Assembly: GCA_965112735.1 (NCBI GenBank)
Contig: OZ218952.1
Coordinates: 5,456,001 to 5,520,000 of the forward strand
DNA from: Phaeosaccion multiseriatum
Taxonomy: Eukaryota > Ochrophyta, other classes
Length of the DNA stretch: 64,000 nt
Reading direction: 5' to 3'
Part shown: piece after piece, positions 22,030-33,310 of the stretch
Layout: every line of letters starts with the position of its first letter
Numbering within the stretch: the first letter of the stretch is position 1
The notes under the pieces: generated by a model
Told to the model about the DNA's origin: nothing
Seen by the model: only the letters and a program-made list of their open reading frames with translations
Databases searched by the model: none
Program-made: the position numbers and the translations under genes

Positions 22030-22592
22030 CCCTCTGACTCATCAGTTCTCCCCATTGGAACAAAGTTGATACCAGCCAGGATCCTGTGTCGAACCGATCG
22101 TTCGTGTCGGGCCCGCTGGAGCGCTACGGCTAATCGTCGCCGAATGACGAAAACAGCTCTCGCATAAGCCCTCGTGTCCAGATGTTCGTGCCCCCCAGCC
22201 ATGTGGGTGGCGAGTGTTTTCATAAACATCTGAGCAGAAGGACCAAATGCGCCTTGCTGTTCCATTGCGAAAGGGACGAGGTGGTACCGCGTGGGGTCAT
22301 AGTGGATGTCCCCACCCTGGCCTTCCATGCCTACCTGTGGCACCCCATACCTGGTCCGCTTGGTGGCTTCAGCCTTCTTGGCTGCCGCGAGTGTCTCCTT
22401 CGATGCCTTGGCCCGGTTGGTGGTGTTGGTGGCATCTGTGAGCGTGACGTCGATCATGAGGGACTTGTGGCCGTCGCCATATTCATGATCGGACGGAAGC
22501 TCAAACATCCTGGGGGGAGTCACGATGTCCATCTCCATCTGCTTGGCCACGTGGGCGTCACTCCTCACGGCGTTGCTCCCCGAGGGGAAGAT

Positions 22593-22840
22593 GTGTATAT
22601 TACAGGGGAAGATGTCCTCCGAGTCTTTCCACATCCTGCACTCGCCATTTGTGAGCCCCTCCTACTTTTGCTCCTCCTGCCTCGCCTCCCCCTTTCACAT
22701 TCCTCTCCTCCACTCTCCCTTCTCCCACTTCTTGCCAACTCCAACCCTCTTCTCTTCTCCTCCTCCACCCTGCCGAGGGCGCAGCCCGAAGCACCACCTT
22801 CTAAGGGTGTAATTTTTTTTTGCGTGTTCAAGGTTGCAGG
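22593..22840 (+). promoter_or_regulatory. Conserved upstream block of receptor gene 1
   Basis: Pyrimidine-rich leader containing TCTTTCCACATCCTGCACTC, then CTCCTGCCTCGCCTCCCCC, then GCGCAGCCCGAAGCACCACC and a poly-T before the ATG. The same order of blocks lies before all four receptor genes, so it is the likely core promoter and 5' UTR; the function is inferred. Confidence 0.55.
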
Positions 22841-25800
22841 ATGTCTAGCGTCCTCGACGAGCAGCGTAGAATACTCACAGCCATCTTTCATGCCACGAGC
22901 GGACCCGCTTGGTCTATCACTGCAGGATGGAACACGGAAGCACCATTGGAGACCTGGTTCAGAGTGAGCGTAGAGAAAGAGAATGGCTATGTGGTGAAGC
23001 TCGACCTGAAAAGGAACGGCCTCAAAGGTGAGAGAGGTGTGATTATGGTTGTTGCGCCTTAAGGTCCTGAAGAGTTTTCTAAAGTCTTGAAGGTTCGAAA
23101 AGGTCGCTCTTTGTTCATGCAACAACATGTGATGGGTCTAGAATATTCGGGAAGGACGAAGTAAAGGGGGGCAAGAATGAGGCAGCGGCATGACGTGGTA
23201 GTCCAGCGACCCGTTCGCGTCCCTTTCACTTGATATAAGTATGGCTGAAGAACTTTCCTCCGCTCCGCAGGGAGCATTCCGCCGCAACTTGGACAGCTTT
23301 CAAGCCTTCAAGAACTACGGCTCGACGAGAACAATCTAGGTAGGTGGTACGCACACCCGTTCGCGTCCTATTCGCTTGATAGTCGAATGACAAAGAACTT
23401 TCCTCCGCTCGGCAGGGAGCATTCCGCCCGAGCTTGGAAGTCTTGAGAACCTGACGGTGCTCAGCCTGTGGGGCAACAAGCTCACTGGTAAGTGGTACGC
23501 ACACCCGTTCGCGTCCCTTTGGCTTGATAGTCGTGTGACAAGGAAAATCCCTCCGCTCCGCAGGGAGCATTCCACCCGAGCTTGGAAGTCTGGAGAAGCT
23601 TGAGAAATTGAACCTCTTCAAGAACAAGCTCACTGGTAAGTGGTACGCACACCCGTTCGCGTCCCTTTCACTTGATTTTAGTATGGCTGAAGAACTTTCC
23701 TCCGCTCCGCAGGGAACATTCCGCCCGAGCTTGGAGGTCTGCAGAACCTTCAGGGTCTGGACCTCTCCAGCAACAAGCTCACTGGTGAGTGGTACGCACA
23801 CCCGTTCGCGTCCTCTTGACTTGATATTATGACAAAGAACTTCCCTCCGCTCCGCAGGGAGTATTCCAAGTGAGCTTGAAAGTCTGAAGGAGCTCAGCCG
23901 CTTCAGCTTCTCCAACAACAAGCTCACTGGTGAGTCATACGCGCGCGTCCCCTTGACTTGATATGAGTATGACCAAAGAACTCTCCTCCCATCCGCAGGG
24001 AGCATTCCAAGGGAACTTGGAGGTCTGGAGAAGCTTGAATATTTGAGCCTCTTCCACAACAAGCTCACTGGTAGGTGGTACGCGCACCCGTTCGCGTCCC
24101 TTTCACTTGATATGAGTATGACCAAAGAACCCCTTCCTCCCATCCACAGGGAGCATTCCACCAGAGCTTGGAGGTCTCGTCCAGCTCACCTCTCTGTTCC
24201 TCCACAACAACCAGCTCTCCGGTGAGTGGTACACACACCCGTTCGCGTCGCGTCCCTTTGACTTGATGTAAGTATGACCAAGACCATTCCTCCGCTCCGC
24301 AGGGAATATTCCGCCCGAGCTTGGAAGTCTTGAGAACCTTACGGGACTCAGACTGTGGGGAAACAAGCTCACTGGTAAGTGGTACGCACACCCGTTCGCG
24401 TCCCTTTCACTTGATATGAGTATGACCAAAAGAACTCTCCCCCATCCGCAGGGAGCATTCCGCCCGAGCTTGGAGGTCTGGAGAAGCTTGAGAATTTGGA
24501 CCTCAACGGCAATGAGCTCACTGGTGAGTGGTACGCACACCCGTTCGCGTCCTCTTGACTTGATATAAGTATGGCTGAAGAACTCTCCTCCGCTCCGCAG
24601 GGAACATTCCGCCCGAGCTTAGAAGTCTTGAGAACCTAACGGTACTCAGCCTCGGCAACAACCAGCTATCCGGTGAGTGGTACGCGCGCCCGTTCGCGTC
24701 CCTTTGACTTGATATGAGTATAACCAAAAACTTTCCTCTGCTCCGCAGGGAACATTCCGCCCGAGCTTGGAAGTCTCGGGAACCTGACGGCGCTCAACCT
24801 GCGGGACAACCAGCTCATCGGTAAGTGGTACGCGAACCCGTTCGCGTCCCTTTGACTTGATATAGGTATGGCTAAAGAACTTTCCCCTCATCTCTCAGGG
24901 ACTATTCCGCCGCAACTCGGAAAGCTTTCAAACCTTCGAGGACTTTATCTCCACAGGAACAATCTAGAAGGTAGGTGGTATGCACACCCGTTCGCGTCCC
25001 TTTCGCTTGATAGTCGTGTGACAAAGAACTTCCCTCCGCTCCGCAGGGAGCATTCCATGGGAGCTTGGAAGTCTGAAGAGGCTTCAGCATTTCGACCTCT
25101 CCAACAACAAGCTCACTGGTAAGTGGTACGCACACCCGTTCGCGTCCCCTTGACTTGATATTAGTATGGCTGAAGAACTTTCCCCACATCTCAGGGAGTA
25201 TTCCTTGGCAACTTGGACAGCTTTCGAACCTTCGAAAACTTTGGCTCAACCAGAACAATCTAGAAGGTATGTGGTACGCTTACCCATTCGCGTCCCTTCG
25301 ACTTGCTATGAGTATGACCAAAGAACTTTCCTCCCATCCGAAGGGAGCATTCCAAGGGAGCTTGGAAGTCTGGAGAGACTTGTGCATGTGGACCTCTCCT
25401 CCAACAAGCTCACTGGTAAGTGGGACGCGTACCCGTTCGTGTCCCTTTCACTTGATACTTGGGTAGGGAACATGGCGAGATTTTCGATGAGCCAAATTCT
25501 GAGTGGTCCGGCTCCATGGCGACGTTCAGCTTGACCCACTGCTGCATTTCAAGACTCGCCACGCATCCTCCGCCGTGCCGTTCTACCTTGTCGCATCCCT
25601 GCCTGCAGGCTTTGCAACGGGCACGAATGAAGATTGGATACTCAGATTTTGCGAGGGGATCAACTTTCAGGGGGAAGATAACCCGCCCCAGTACCACTTT
25701 CAGGTGCAAGATAACCCGCTGCAGTACCCGCCACTTGGGGTGCTGCTGCAAGGACGGCACATGACGCAAAAGTACTTCGATGACTTGCGGAAGTGTTCAA

Positions 25801-28800
25801 AAGAAGTAAGGAGCCTCAAGGTCATGCTCTTAGGACCCACAACTGTGGGCAAGACCAGGTACGATAATGCCCTCTTCATCACTTTGTCCTGTCTAGCTAA
25901 GTGCGATGGGCGACAGAGGAGTTCGAGGGCAGGAGAGAGGAGGGGAGAACTGCTAAGATACACACGTCTCGTTGTCCCCGCTGCTCTTGATTAGCTTCCA
26001 ACATGCCCCCCCCCCCCCCCCAACGTTTCGTCCTTGTGTAGTTTGATGCGTAGCATCAAGGTAGGGCGGCCCACAGCAACGGTGGAAGGGGAGAACCCGT
26101 CGACGGTCGGTGTTGACGTCGATGGCTGCGAGCTCAAGACGTCGGAGGGTTCGGTTGTGTCGTGTCGCTTCTTCGACTGTGGTGGTCAGCAAGACTATCA
26201 CGGCCTGAGCAGCATGTTTATGACAGAAGGAGCTGCCTACCTGCTGGTTTGGAGTCCGCCGGACGATCCAAATGGCGCTGAGCTTGAACCGTTCTTTCAA
26301 ATGCTCAAGCACGGCGCTTCGAAGTCCACTGCGCTCGGTGTAGCCAACAAATGCGACCAGTGGAAGGGGGCTCAGAGCGATTTGACGGCACGCTGTACGT
26401 CATTTCACAGTCTTGTGAAGAAGGAGCTGCGGGAGGGGCGCATAGCGTTGGGGGGGAAAATACACATGACGAGCTGCAAGGAGGAGGACGGAGGGCGGGA
26501 GGAGGAGCTAAGGGTGTTGATGGAGACGTTAACGGGCCTAGGCCAGACGTACGTAGTGGGTTCCTTGCTCAAGAAAGCAGTGGCCCTTCTGGACCGCATG
26601 GCGAAGGGGCACATCTTTCTGACAATGGGTGAAGTGGAAGAAGCGTGGAAGGTGGAGTTGCAGAAGGACGGAGACGAAGACGAGGACAAGGAGCTTGCGG
26701 ATGTGATGCTCCAGTGCGGAGTCAATATGCTGTAAGTACGGAGGGCCTTTGGGGCGAGTTTGTGCGGAATTGAGCGAGCCTATTAGCTGGGTATGGTCCA
26801 GATTCCCAAGGTTGTTGGCGTGGCTGAATACTGTGTCGGAACAGAAGGCCGTTTTGTATTGAGCCCGAGGCGAGAGGGAACGTAAGCACCTGTGGGGGGC
26901 AGGGGTAGCTAGATCACTTTCCCGCCGTGCCCCTCTCATTGCATCTCTCGGTGGGCGTGCAGGGACAGGAACGGAAGACTCGTGGTGGCTGGAGGCGTGG
27001 AGAAAGGTGCAGCCATTGTTCTTTCAGAGGCGGTCTTGTTTTCCAAGTTGATCAGTCCGCTCCTGACTCCGGCCGATGCCATCACTTCCGACGGTGAAGA
27101 AGTGCTTCTCGGTCGCAACGAGGTGTGTGTGAGATGGCAAAGAAAGATAGGAAGGGTTAGAACTTGGCCAGAGTGTACTGATGTTGTGTCGTCCGTCTGA
27201 TGCCCCCCCCCTTGTCCACACTTTTCTCTTCGCTTGCCTCCACCTGCCGTATCCTCGGTATTGGTTTTTGTGTGCCCCCCACGGAAGGGACCTTTCACGC
27301 CACCCGCACTGAAGCCACTGAAGCCGAAGCGACAAGTGGACGACGGCGACGATGGACTTAAACTTGACAGGTGTGGTGCCAACCAACTCAAGGATGGGGT
27401 GCTGACGGTTGGGTTTGCCAGATCGGTGTGGAACGCTGTTCTTCTTCGTGAGGGGGGGGACGGGGGAAGGACTTTCGACGAACAACAAGAAAAGGCTTTG
27501 CTGGGAAGGTTGGTGGACCTGGGCATCATTTTTGAGAAGGCTCAGCACGACAATGCCCCGGGAGGGGTCAATGGTGGTGGCAATCCTGCCGAGGGGCAAG
27601 AGCTCCAATTCGTGATCTCCCTCCGCATGCCAGATGCGATGGACAGCTCGAATGAGCGAGCGCAGGAATTGAGAGAAGCGGCAGATGATATCAGTTTGAA
27701 GATGAAGGATTGGGAATGCTTGAAGCAGGTCTACCTCCAGCTGGAGCGCCCCCCTTCCCCCGGGACCATTGCCAGGCTGGTGTCTACTCTCTCCACCAAG
27801 GGACTCGGTGAGGTGGCGGTTGGCTGGAGGCAAGGGGCGTTGTTCGTCGCCGCCCAAGAGGCGTACATGGCATTTGTCAGCTATGACTGGACGAAACAAC
27901 GCTTGTACCTGAAGGTGGCTGGTCTGTGGGAAGAAGGGGAGAAGCAGGTGAGGAAGAGGAAGGGGGGTCATATACGTGGCCTGATGTACTCACCACCGCG
28001 TCGCACTTACTCTGACTCTTGCAAGTTGTGTTTCTACACTTTTTTTTTTTGCGCTTCATCAACAATGCAACAAAGTGCGACTCTTTCCCGACCGTTGCGA
28101 TGGGCTTGTTGCTCCGACACACGGTCCACCACCTCTCCTCCTACAAGTGCCGGTGGAAGGCCGTGTACGTGGTCAAGGACATGAGCATGAAAGAAAAGTG
28201 GGAGCCACTCTGTGAGGTAAGAGAGAGTGTGTGCACTATGCTTGTGGTATGGTCGAGGCTTCTCTCGTGCCAGAGAAGTGTTGCTCTCAGCTTTGGTGCG
28301 GCTGACAGATATCATAACCTGTGTGCTTTGGACGGAAACAGGGAAACCTTCAGGAACTCGGATGTGTGCTGGATAGGTCGAGGGAAGCTGAGGCAGGCAC
28401 AAACGAGCAGCGCCGGCTGTCGGAACAGGATGTCGAGGGGCTGATCGCTACACCCGTCCCGAACCCCCGCTGGGCGCCGCCGGCCCTGGCCATGGGTCGC
28501 TTTGGAGACGAGTGGAAGACAGTGCGCGACAAGTTTGAAGGGGAGGCTTTCGGTACACTACGGACTTGTGTGAACACGTTCACGAAAAACCAGGTACAAG
28601 GCTGCTGCGAGCGAAGAGTAGGCCCAAGAGTAGGCCTGTGTTGACGACTTTGCTCTCCGAAACCTGTGTTCTGATGCTGATTTCCTTTTGTCCCTCTCTT
28701 CTCTCGAAGGGATACCTGCGGAAGGCGCGAGAGGAGCTTCTCAAAGACGGCGAAAGTCTTGTAATGAAGGACGATACGGATTACCAAGTCTTCCTGAGCC

Positions 28801-29501
28801 ACGCCGGGACGGAGAAGCGGGGCATTGTGTCTCTGCTGCACAGATGTCTGTGGCAGAGAGGAATTCCGACTTTCTTGGACGAGAAAAGCCTAAAGCCAGG
28901 AGACCGCGCCGAGCACAAGATGCTCCACGTTGCCCGCACCGCCCCGATTGGCGTGGTCGTGCTGAGTCCGTCTTTTGTGTGCCGAGAGTGGCCTCTTCAG
29001 GAGATGCAAATCTTCATGGACAGGGCGAGGAAGGGGGAAGCAACGCTGGTGCCGTTATTCTTCGGGCTGACGGTTGAGGAATGCTGGAACCCGCAGCTAC
29101 TACAAAAGAACCATCCTGACGTGAAGGATACGTGGGGCGAATGGAGCGAAGGGGAGGGAGGGGTTTGGCGTTGGCTGAAGGCGCAGAGATGGGCAGGATC
29201 GGTTTGGAGTTGGCTTACGGGGCAAAGAGGGGCAGGACCGGGTTGGAGTTGGCTTAAGGGGCAGAGACGGGACGAGCTTGCGAAAGACCTGCTGGGGAGT
29301 GTGGGTACGCACACGGGTCTCCGCGACGACCAGAAAGAAGATCTGTTTGCTTTCGCCAAAAGAGTGGCCAACAAGGTGGAAAGGGCATTGACGACGTTTC
29401 ATTCCAAGTCCGAGAAAAGAAAGTTCGAAGGGTTGGAGGGGGGTTCCACGCTGACATGCACGTGTGATGGGGGGGGGGGGGGGGCAGAAGCCCGGACGTG
29501 A
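22841..29501 (+). CDS. LRR-Roc-COR-TIR receptor-like gene 1 (15 LRR exons; 1-nt frameshift)
   Basis: Multi-domain intracellular NTPase (ROCO family) ending in a TIR domain. Exons: 22841-23027 (LRR N-cap, SSVLDEQRRILTAIFHATSG), 15 LRR exons between 23271 and 25415, then 25609-25858, 26042-26731 (Roc), 26963-27122, 27288-27947 (COR), 28026-28216, 28342-28593, 28710-29501 (TIR). The P-loop GPTTVGKTS spans an intron; switch II is DCGGQ, G4 is NKCD, G5 TSCKE. TIR core: YQVFLSHAG, BB loop, REWPLQEM with the Glu typical of TIR NADases. No signal peptide. Exon 28026-28216 is 191 nt where paralogues have a multiple of 3: its poly-T is 10, not 11. As written this shifts the frame, and the protein stops before the TIR unless the base is a sequencing error. 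A 13-residue tandem repeat (29162-29280) is unique to this copy. Roles in immunity are inference. Confidence 0.85.
23271..25415 (+). repeat. LRR exon-intron array of gene 1 (15 modules)
   Basis: Exons start at 23271, 23416, 23564, 23713, 23858, 23999, 24150, 24303, 24452, 24601, 24749, 24899, 25047, 25195 and 25344. All are 72 nt except the first (69 nt) and all are flanked by phase-1 introns of about 70-80 nt. Introns share GT(A/G)AGTGGTACGCACACCC, then GTTCGCGTCCC, then CTTGATATGAGTATG, then a C/T-rich end at CAG or GAAG. Each exon encodes one plant-type LRR (GxIPxELGxL then xxLxLxxNxLTG). Confidence 0.93.
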
Positions 29502-30022
29502 CGGGTACCATAACACAAGAATGAAATTGTATATAAATGTATTGTGTAGTGGAAGGAAGGTCCAGAAACGTGACGTCCATCTCAGAACGCCAGCCAGAGC
29601 CGCCAGTCTTCGGGCCTACGTGCTTCCACGCCGGGCCTTCTCAGGCGGTGGTCTTGTTTTTGGACTCTGCTTGCCTCTTGTCTGTCTGTCTGTCTGTCTG
29701 TCTACCACTCAGTTCGCTCGTTCGCTCGCTTGCTCCTCCACGCTCTTTTGCTGCATTGGTGTAACTTTGGTGTGCGTTGGTGTGCCTCAAGCTTAACTTG
29801 TGTGGTGGGCCGTCAAGGACCATCCACTTCACATACACAGTACTAGGACGGAGGGGAGCGGCCGCTTTTCATGTGGAGCCCTTGTCATGTTGCAAGTTGC
29901 TGGGCGGTGAGTCAGGCAACGTCTTAGCACCGTAGGAATCACATTGCGGGGTCCGGCCTCTCTCTCCGCTCTCCTCTTTTAATCCATAAACTATAATTGA
30001 ATTGACAGATGGTATTAATTAA
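29502..30022. other. Conserved 3' flank of receptor gene 1
   Basis: Sequence shared by all units (a CTGT run, GCGGCCGC, then ATTGAATTGACAGATGG). It probably holds the receptor 3' UTR and polyadenylation site; a TATATAAATGTATTG stretch lies 30 bp after the stop. No separate gene seen. It ends at the TTAA target of the next element. Confidence 0.45.
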
Positions 30023-30600
30023 CACTCGATTTGCGTAAAAATCGCCCAAATCGCCCGATTTCTGGCCCAAAACGGTTTTAGCGCATTTGCAGGAAAATGA
30101 CGCTGGGAGGAGCGCTATAGCTCTTCGTGTAGCTCTTTGAGATCCCCACCGATCCATGGTCTTTCGGCTTTCATCGCCTCTTCCCTTCCGTAGTTGTCAG
30201 CATTTCCGCAGCAGCACCCCCTTCCCGGGGGGGGGGAGAAGGGGGATATGCACGCCACGGAAATCGCTCATGGGCAGCTTGCCCGCCCTTCTGCAAGAGA
30301 ACAGGCGCAGCGCTACGGCGGCTAGCCACAGTGGAGCAGCAGCAGGACCCTTGGCAAGCCTGGTGCGATTTCCGTGGCGTGCACATCCCCCGTCCCCCCC
30401 CCGCCGGGAAGGGGGTGCTGCTGCGGAAATGCTGATAACTACGGAAGGGAAGAGGCGATGAAAGCCGAAAGACCATGGATCGGTGGGGATCTCAAAAGAG
30501 CTACACGAAGAGCTATAGCGCTCCTCCCAGCGTCATTTTCCTGCAAATGCGCTAAAACCGTTTTGGTCGAAATTTGGGCGATTTTTACGCAAATCGAGTG
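30023..30600. mobile_element. TTAA-flanked foldback MITE (578 bp)
   Basis: Long imperfect inverted repeat. The left arm begins CACTCGATTTGCG and the right arm ends CGCAAATCGAGTG, with arms of about 240 nt and a central unpaired segment (about 30265-30365). It is flanked by TTAA on both sides (30019-30022 and 30601-30604). The matching place in unit 2 (41874-41877) has one TTAA followed by As and no insertion; units 3 and 4 also lack it. No coding capacity. TTAA duplication is typical of piggyBac-type mobilisation. Confidence 0.88.
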
Positions 30601-30734
30601 TTAAAAAAGGGGGATAGAAAATAGGAGAGCTTGCTTGGGTTGTGCTCAAACACATAAGACCATGCAACAAGTAACCTTCCCCCTTACCCTACAACCCCCC
30701 CTGGCCCAGACAGTGTAACCGCCCCCCCCCTCCT

Positions 30735-30935
30735 CGGTCTTTCCCACTTGGGCCTCTAAGAACCCATTTTTTGCTTACATGGGGCTCTCAGGGTACCCAT
30801 TGTTTGCTTACCTGGGCCTCAGGGTATCTAGTGTTTGCCTACTTCGACCTCAGTTGGGCCCCAGGGTACCCATTACCCATTGTTCGCTAACTTGGGCCTG
30901 AGGGTGCCCATTATGTGCTTACTTGGGCCTCAGGG
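30735..30935. repeat. ~30-bp minisatellite at the 3' end of the DUF3172-like gene
   Basis: Degenerate units of the form TGCTTACTTGGGCCTCAGGG followed by TACCCATTGT, about six copies. The last unit overlaps the final codons and TAA stop of the minus-strand gene at 30919. The block is repeated in the other units at about 42005-42170, 52940-53130 and 63425-63620. Confidence 0.8.
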
Positions 30936-32384
30936 TGTTGATTATCTTGGCTCTATCGTCGTCATACACGTCTTCCCCGAGCCCAATCTTGGGGTTGCTC
31001 AGGAACTCGTTCTGAGGAGGAGGAGGAGGAGGAGCAGGAGGAGGAGGAGGACGAGCAGTAGCAGCAGCAGGAGGAGGAGGGTGAGGAGGAGCAGCAGGAG
31101 GAGGGTGAGGAGGACACACACACACACGGGCACACACACACGCCCAGACAACACGGGCAAACACAAACACACACATACACACACATACACACATACATAC
31201 ACACGCCGACACACATACACACACATACATACACACACCCACCTGCGCATCGTCGCTCTGATACACACACGAGAGCAGCGGGTTGTCGTCAAGATCGCCC
31301 ACAAAGGCCCATGTATTCATGCCGTTCTTACACGTGTTGACCTCCTTATCCGACAGCAAATGGCGACGCTGCAGCACCTCTACCACGTTAGCGGGCCTCA
31401 GCACACACGCCGGCTTGACGTCCGCTTGGCTCACATGGATGGAGAAGGGGTTGAAGGTGACAAACACGCGTTGGTCCAGAGCCATGGCGGAGGAACCGTA
31501 TATCTGCGGAGGATTGAGGATGGAGGAGGAGGAGGAGGAGGAGGAGGATGGAGGAGAAGGAGGAGGATGGAGGAGGAGGAGGAGGAGGAGGAGGAGGATG
31601 GAGGATGGAGGAGGAGGAGGAGGAGGAGGAGGAGGAGGAGGAGGAGGAGGAGGGGGAGGGGGAGGAGGAGGATGGAGGAGGAGGGGGATAAATAGCAGTG
31701 TATGAATGACAGTGGAGGAACGGGCCCGGGTGGGGTGGGGTGGGGGGTGGGGTGGCAGAACAGAGTAGAGAGGAGTAGAGGCATGAGACAGAGAGAGGAC
31801 AATGGTTCATCAGGACTGATCAGGACTGACACTCAAACAAAGTGTGGCGTGCTCTCTCCTCTTCCCTCTCCTCTGTTCGCCCCTCTCTGCCTCCTCTCCA
31901 GCTCGACAGACGGAATGACGGACGAACGGAAGTGGGGGTGGGCTTGCGCCCTCCTCTCTCCCCTCTCTCCTCTATTCTGTTCTCGCTCTCCTCTCTCCTC
32001 CGGCCTCTTTCTCCCCTCTCTCCTCCGGTCTGTTTCTCTCCTCTCCTCTTTCTCCTCTATTCTCTCCCTCCCCTCTCTCCTCTGTTCCCTCTCCTCTCTC
32101 CTCCTCCTCTCTGGTCTCTCTCTCCTCTCTCTTTCCTCCAATTTCTCTCTCTCCTCTCTCCTCCTCCTCTCTGGTCTCTGTTCTTTGTACTCTCTCCTCT
32201 CTTCCCTGTCCTCTCTCTTTCCTCCGGTCTCTCTCTCCTCTCTCCTCTGTTCTCCCCTGTACCTGGCAAATATTAGGCTTCGGCGCTTGGCGGTCGATGG
32301 CGTCTCGGCTGGCAAGGTCCTTCGGGTTGGTGTTGATGGCGGAGTCAAGCGTTACGCCCGTGCCTATACCGAGCACGAACATGC
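30919..32384 (-). pseudogene. DUF3172-like gene, 3' fragment, copy A
   Basis: Three minus-strand exons join in frame: 32384-32263, 31503-31243 and 31011-30919 (TAA). They encode about 158 aa: a hydrophobic GMFVLGIGTGVTLDSAIN segment, then ASRDAIDRQAP, IYGSSAMALDQRVFVTFNPF, VLRPANVVEVLQRR, CKNGMNTWAFVGDLD and SCVYQSDDAQ. This pattern matches my memory of the DUF3172 family of cyanobacteria and plastids (one membrane segment, unknown role). The first visible exon starts after an acceptor in phase 1, so 5' exons are missing; upstream the unit switches to the copia fragment. The fragment is therefore probably non-functional, though its frame is intact. Introns contain GGA and CA microsatellites. 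Confidence 0.7.
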
Positions 32385-32524
32385 CTGCGACGACAGAGAG
32401 AGGAGGGGGGGGGAGGGGGAGGTAGAGACAAGAGAGCGAGGGCGCGCACACGCAGAGACGGGAGGCGTCAGTCGGAGAGGGGAAAAGAGAGCCCCTCTAT
32501 CGTCTACAGACGTCGGTGCATGAG

Positions 32525-33310
32525 CTGCTGCGGTTGAGACTGTGGTGGCCGGTTGCCAAAAGCATCAGTGTGCAAGACACCCTCCAGGTGACTCACCCGA
32601 GCCTGCATCGCTCGTCCTGTCAATGGGGCCTACGCAGGCGCTGGTCGTCCCCCCGACCCACCACTAGTACTGCCACTGGCTGCATCACCAAACAAGGCTT
32701 CCTCTGCACTAGTACTCCATGGAGAGCGAGTATATGGCAGCAGCGGAAGCAGTGAAGGAGCTGCTGTTTCACAGAGGTTTAGCGCAACGACGGCGAGAAC
32801 GGGAGCTACTCTTACGGAGTTGGTTTTGCACTGTGCTAAGCTAAGATAGTAGAAACGTTGCGGGGTTTGGACTAAGTATATGCTGCAAAATCAGCATAGT
32901 CTTGGATGGTCTCAACGCCCATAGAACATGTTATCGGCCCCCCCCCCCCCCGGCCCGATAACATGTTCTATGGGCGTTGAGACCATCCAAGACTATGCTG
33001 ATTTTGCAGCATATACTTAGTCCAAACCCCGCAACGTTTCTACTATCTTAGCTTAGCACAGAACTAGTTCTGAGAGGATAACCAGGGGTGCAACCAGCTG
33101 GAACTAGGGGTGTATCCAGTTGGAAAGCAACGCAAGTTCGAAGCGAACACGCCACACCGACGTCCGTTATCATTTCTGCAGTACCACGTGCGCAAGAGGA
33201 CGAAAAGAAGGGCGGTCACCTCAGCCCAGCCAGGTACACAGCGGTCTGGCATCTTCAAGGTCACATCCATTTGTGAATTTGATGGATTCAAAGCTCGTTC
33301 AGCGTGTGTC
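32525..33310 (+). mobile_element. Decayed Ty1/copia RNase H fragment, copy 2
   Basis: Same fragment as at 18560-19315, with ESEYMAAAEAVKELLFHRGL around 32719 and RHTDVRYHF around 33152-33180. It is split by a long palindrome. The left side abuts the DUF3172-like fragment. Confidence 0.7.
32832..33060. mobile_element. Long perfect palindrome (full-length form of the hairpin element)
   Basis: Arms of about 106 nt (TGTGCTAAGC... and ...GCTTAGCACA) separated by a short poly-C. The outer 55 nt of each arm equal the element at 18948-19062, which has lost the inner part. It lies at the same position in the copia fragment. Confidence 0.88.

Larger units (their letters stand above)
20492..22581 (-). 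mobile_element. 5'-truncated LINE, copy A (interrupted)
   Basis: Non-LTR retrotransposon remnant in minus orientation. Its 3' end (TATATATTACACCC..., at the left) and 5' truncation point are bounded by an 11-bp direct repeat GAGGGGAAGAT (20481-20491 and 22582-22592); unit 2 near 33455 shows a single GAGGGGAAGA with no insertion. The coding remnant (22634-22030, minus) is the C terminus of the pol protein, with DIVTPP, SLMIDVTLTDATN and a Lys-rich stretch, consistent with a PD-(D/E)XK-like endonuclease region. The TIR element at 20585-22029 is inserted inside it. Confidence 0.8.

Noticed and set aside
23226-24161. 311-codon minus-strand frame across the LRR array, and similar ones in the other receptors
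   Set aside because: Shadow of the repeated exon-intron modules; the plus-strand LRR reading is conserved and spliced in phase.
23271-25415. CRISPR-like pattern: ~76-bp conserved 'repeats' alternating with 72-bp variable 'spacers'
   Set aside because: The conserved parts have GT...AG splice signals, and the variable parts encode LRRs in one continuous frame when joined; the sequence is eukaryotic.
25416-25608. Extension of the Roc exon upstream (reading LDPLLHFKTRHASSAVPFYLV)
   Set aside because: It looks protein-like, but genes 3 and 4 have one extra base here and no acceptor gives a phase-1 join in all copies. The acceptor CTGCCTGCAG works in all four, so I used that; cDNA could overturn this.
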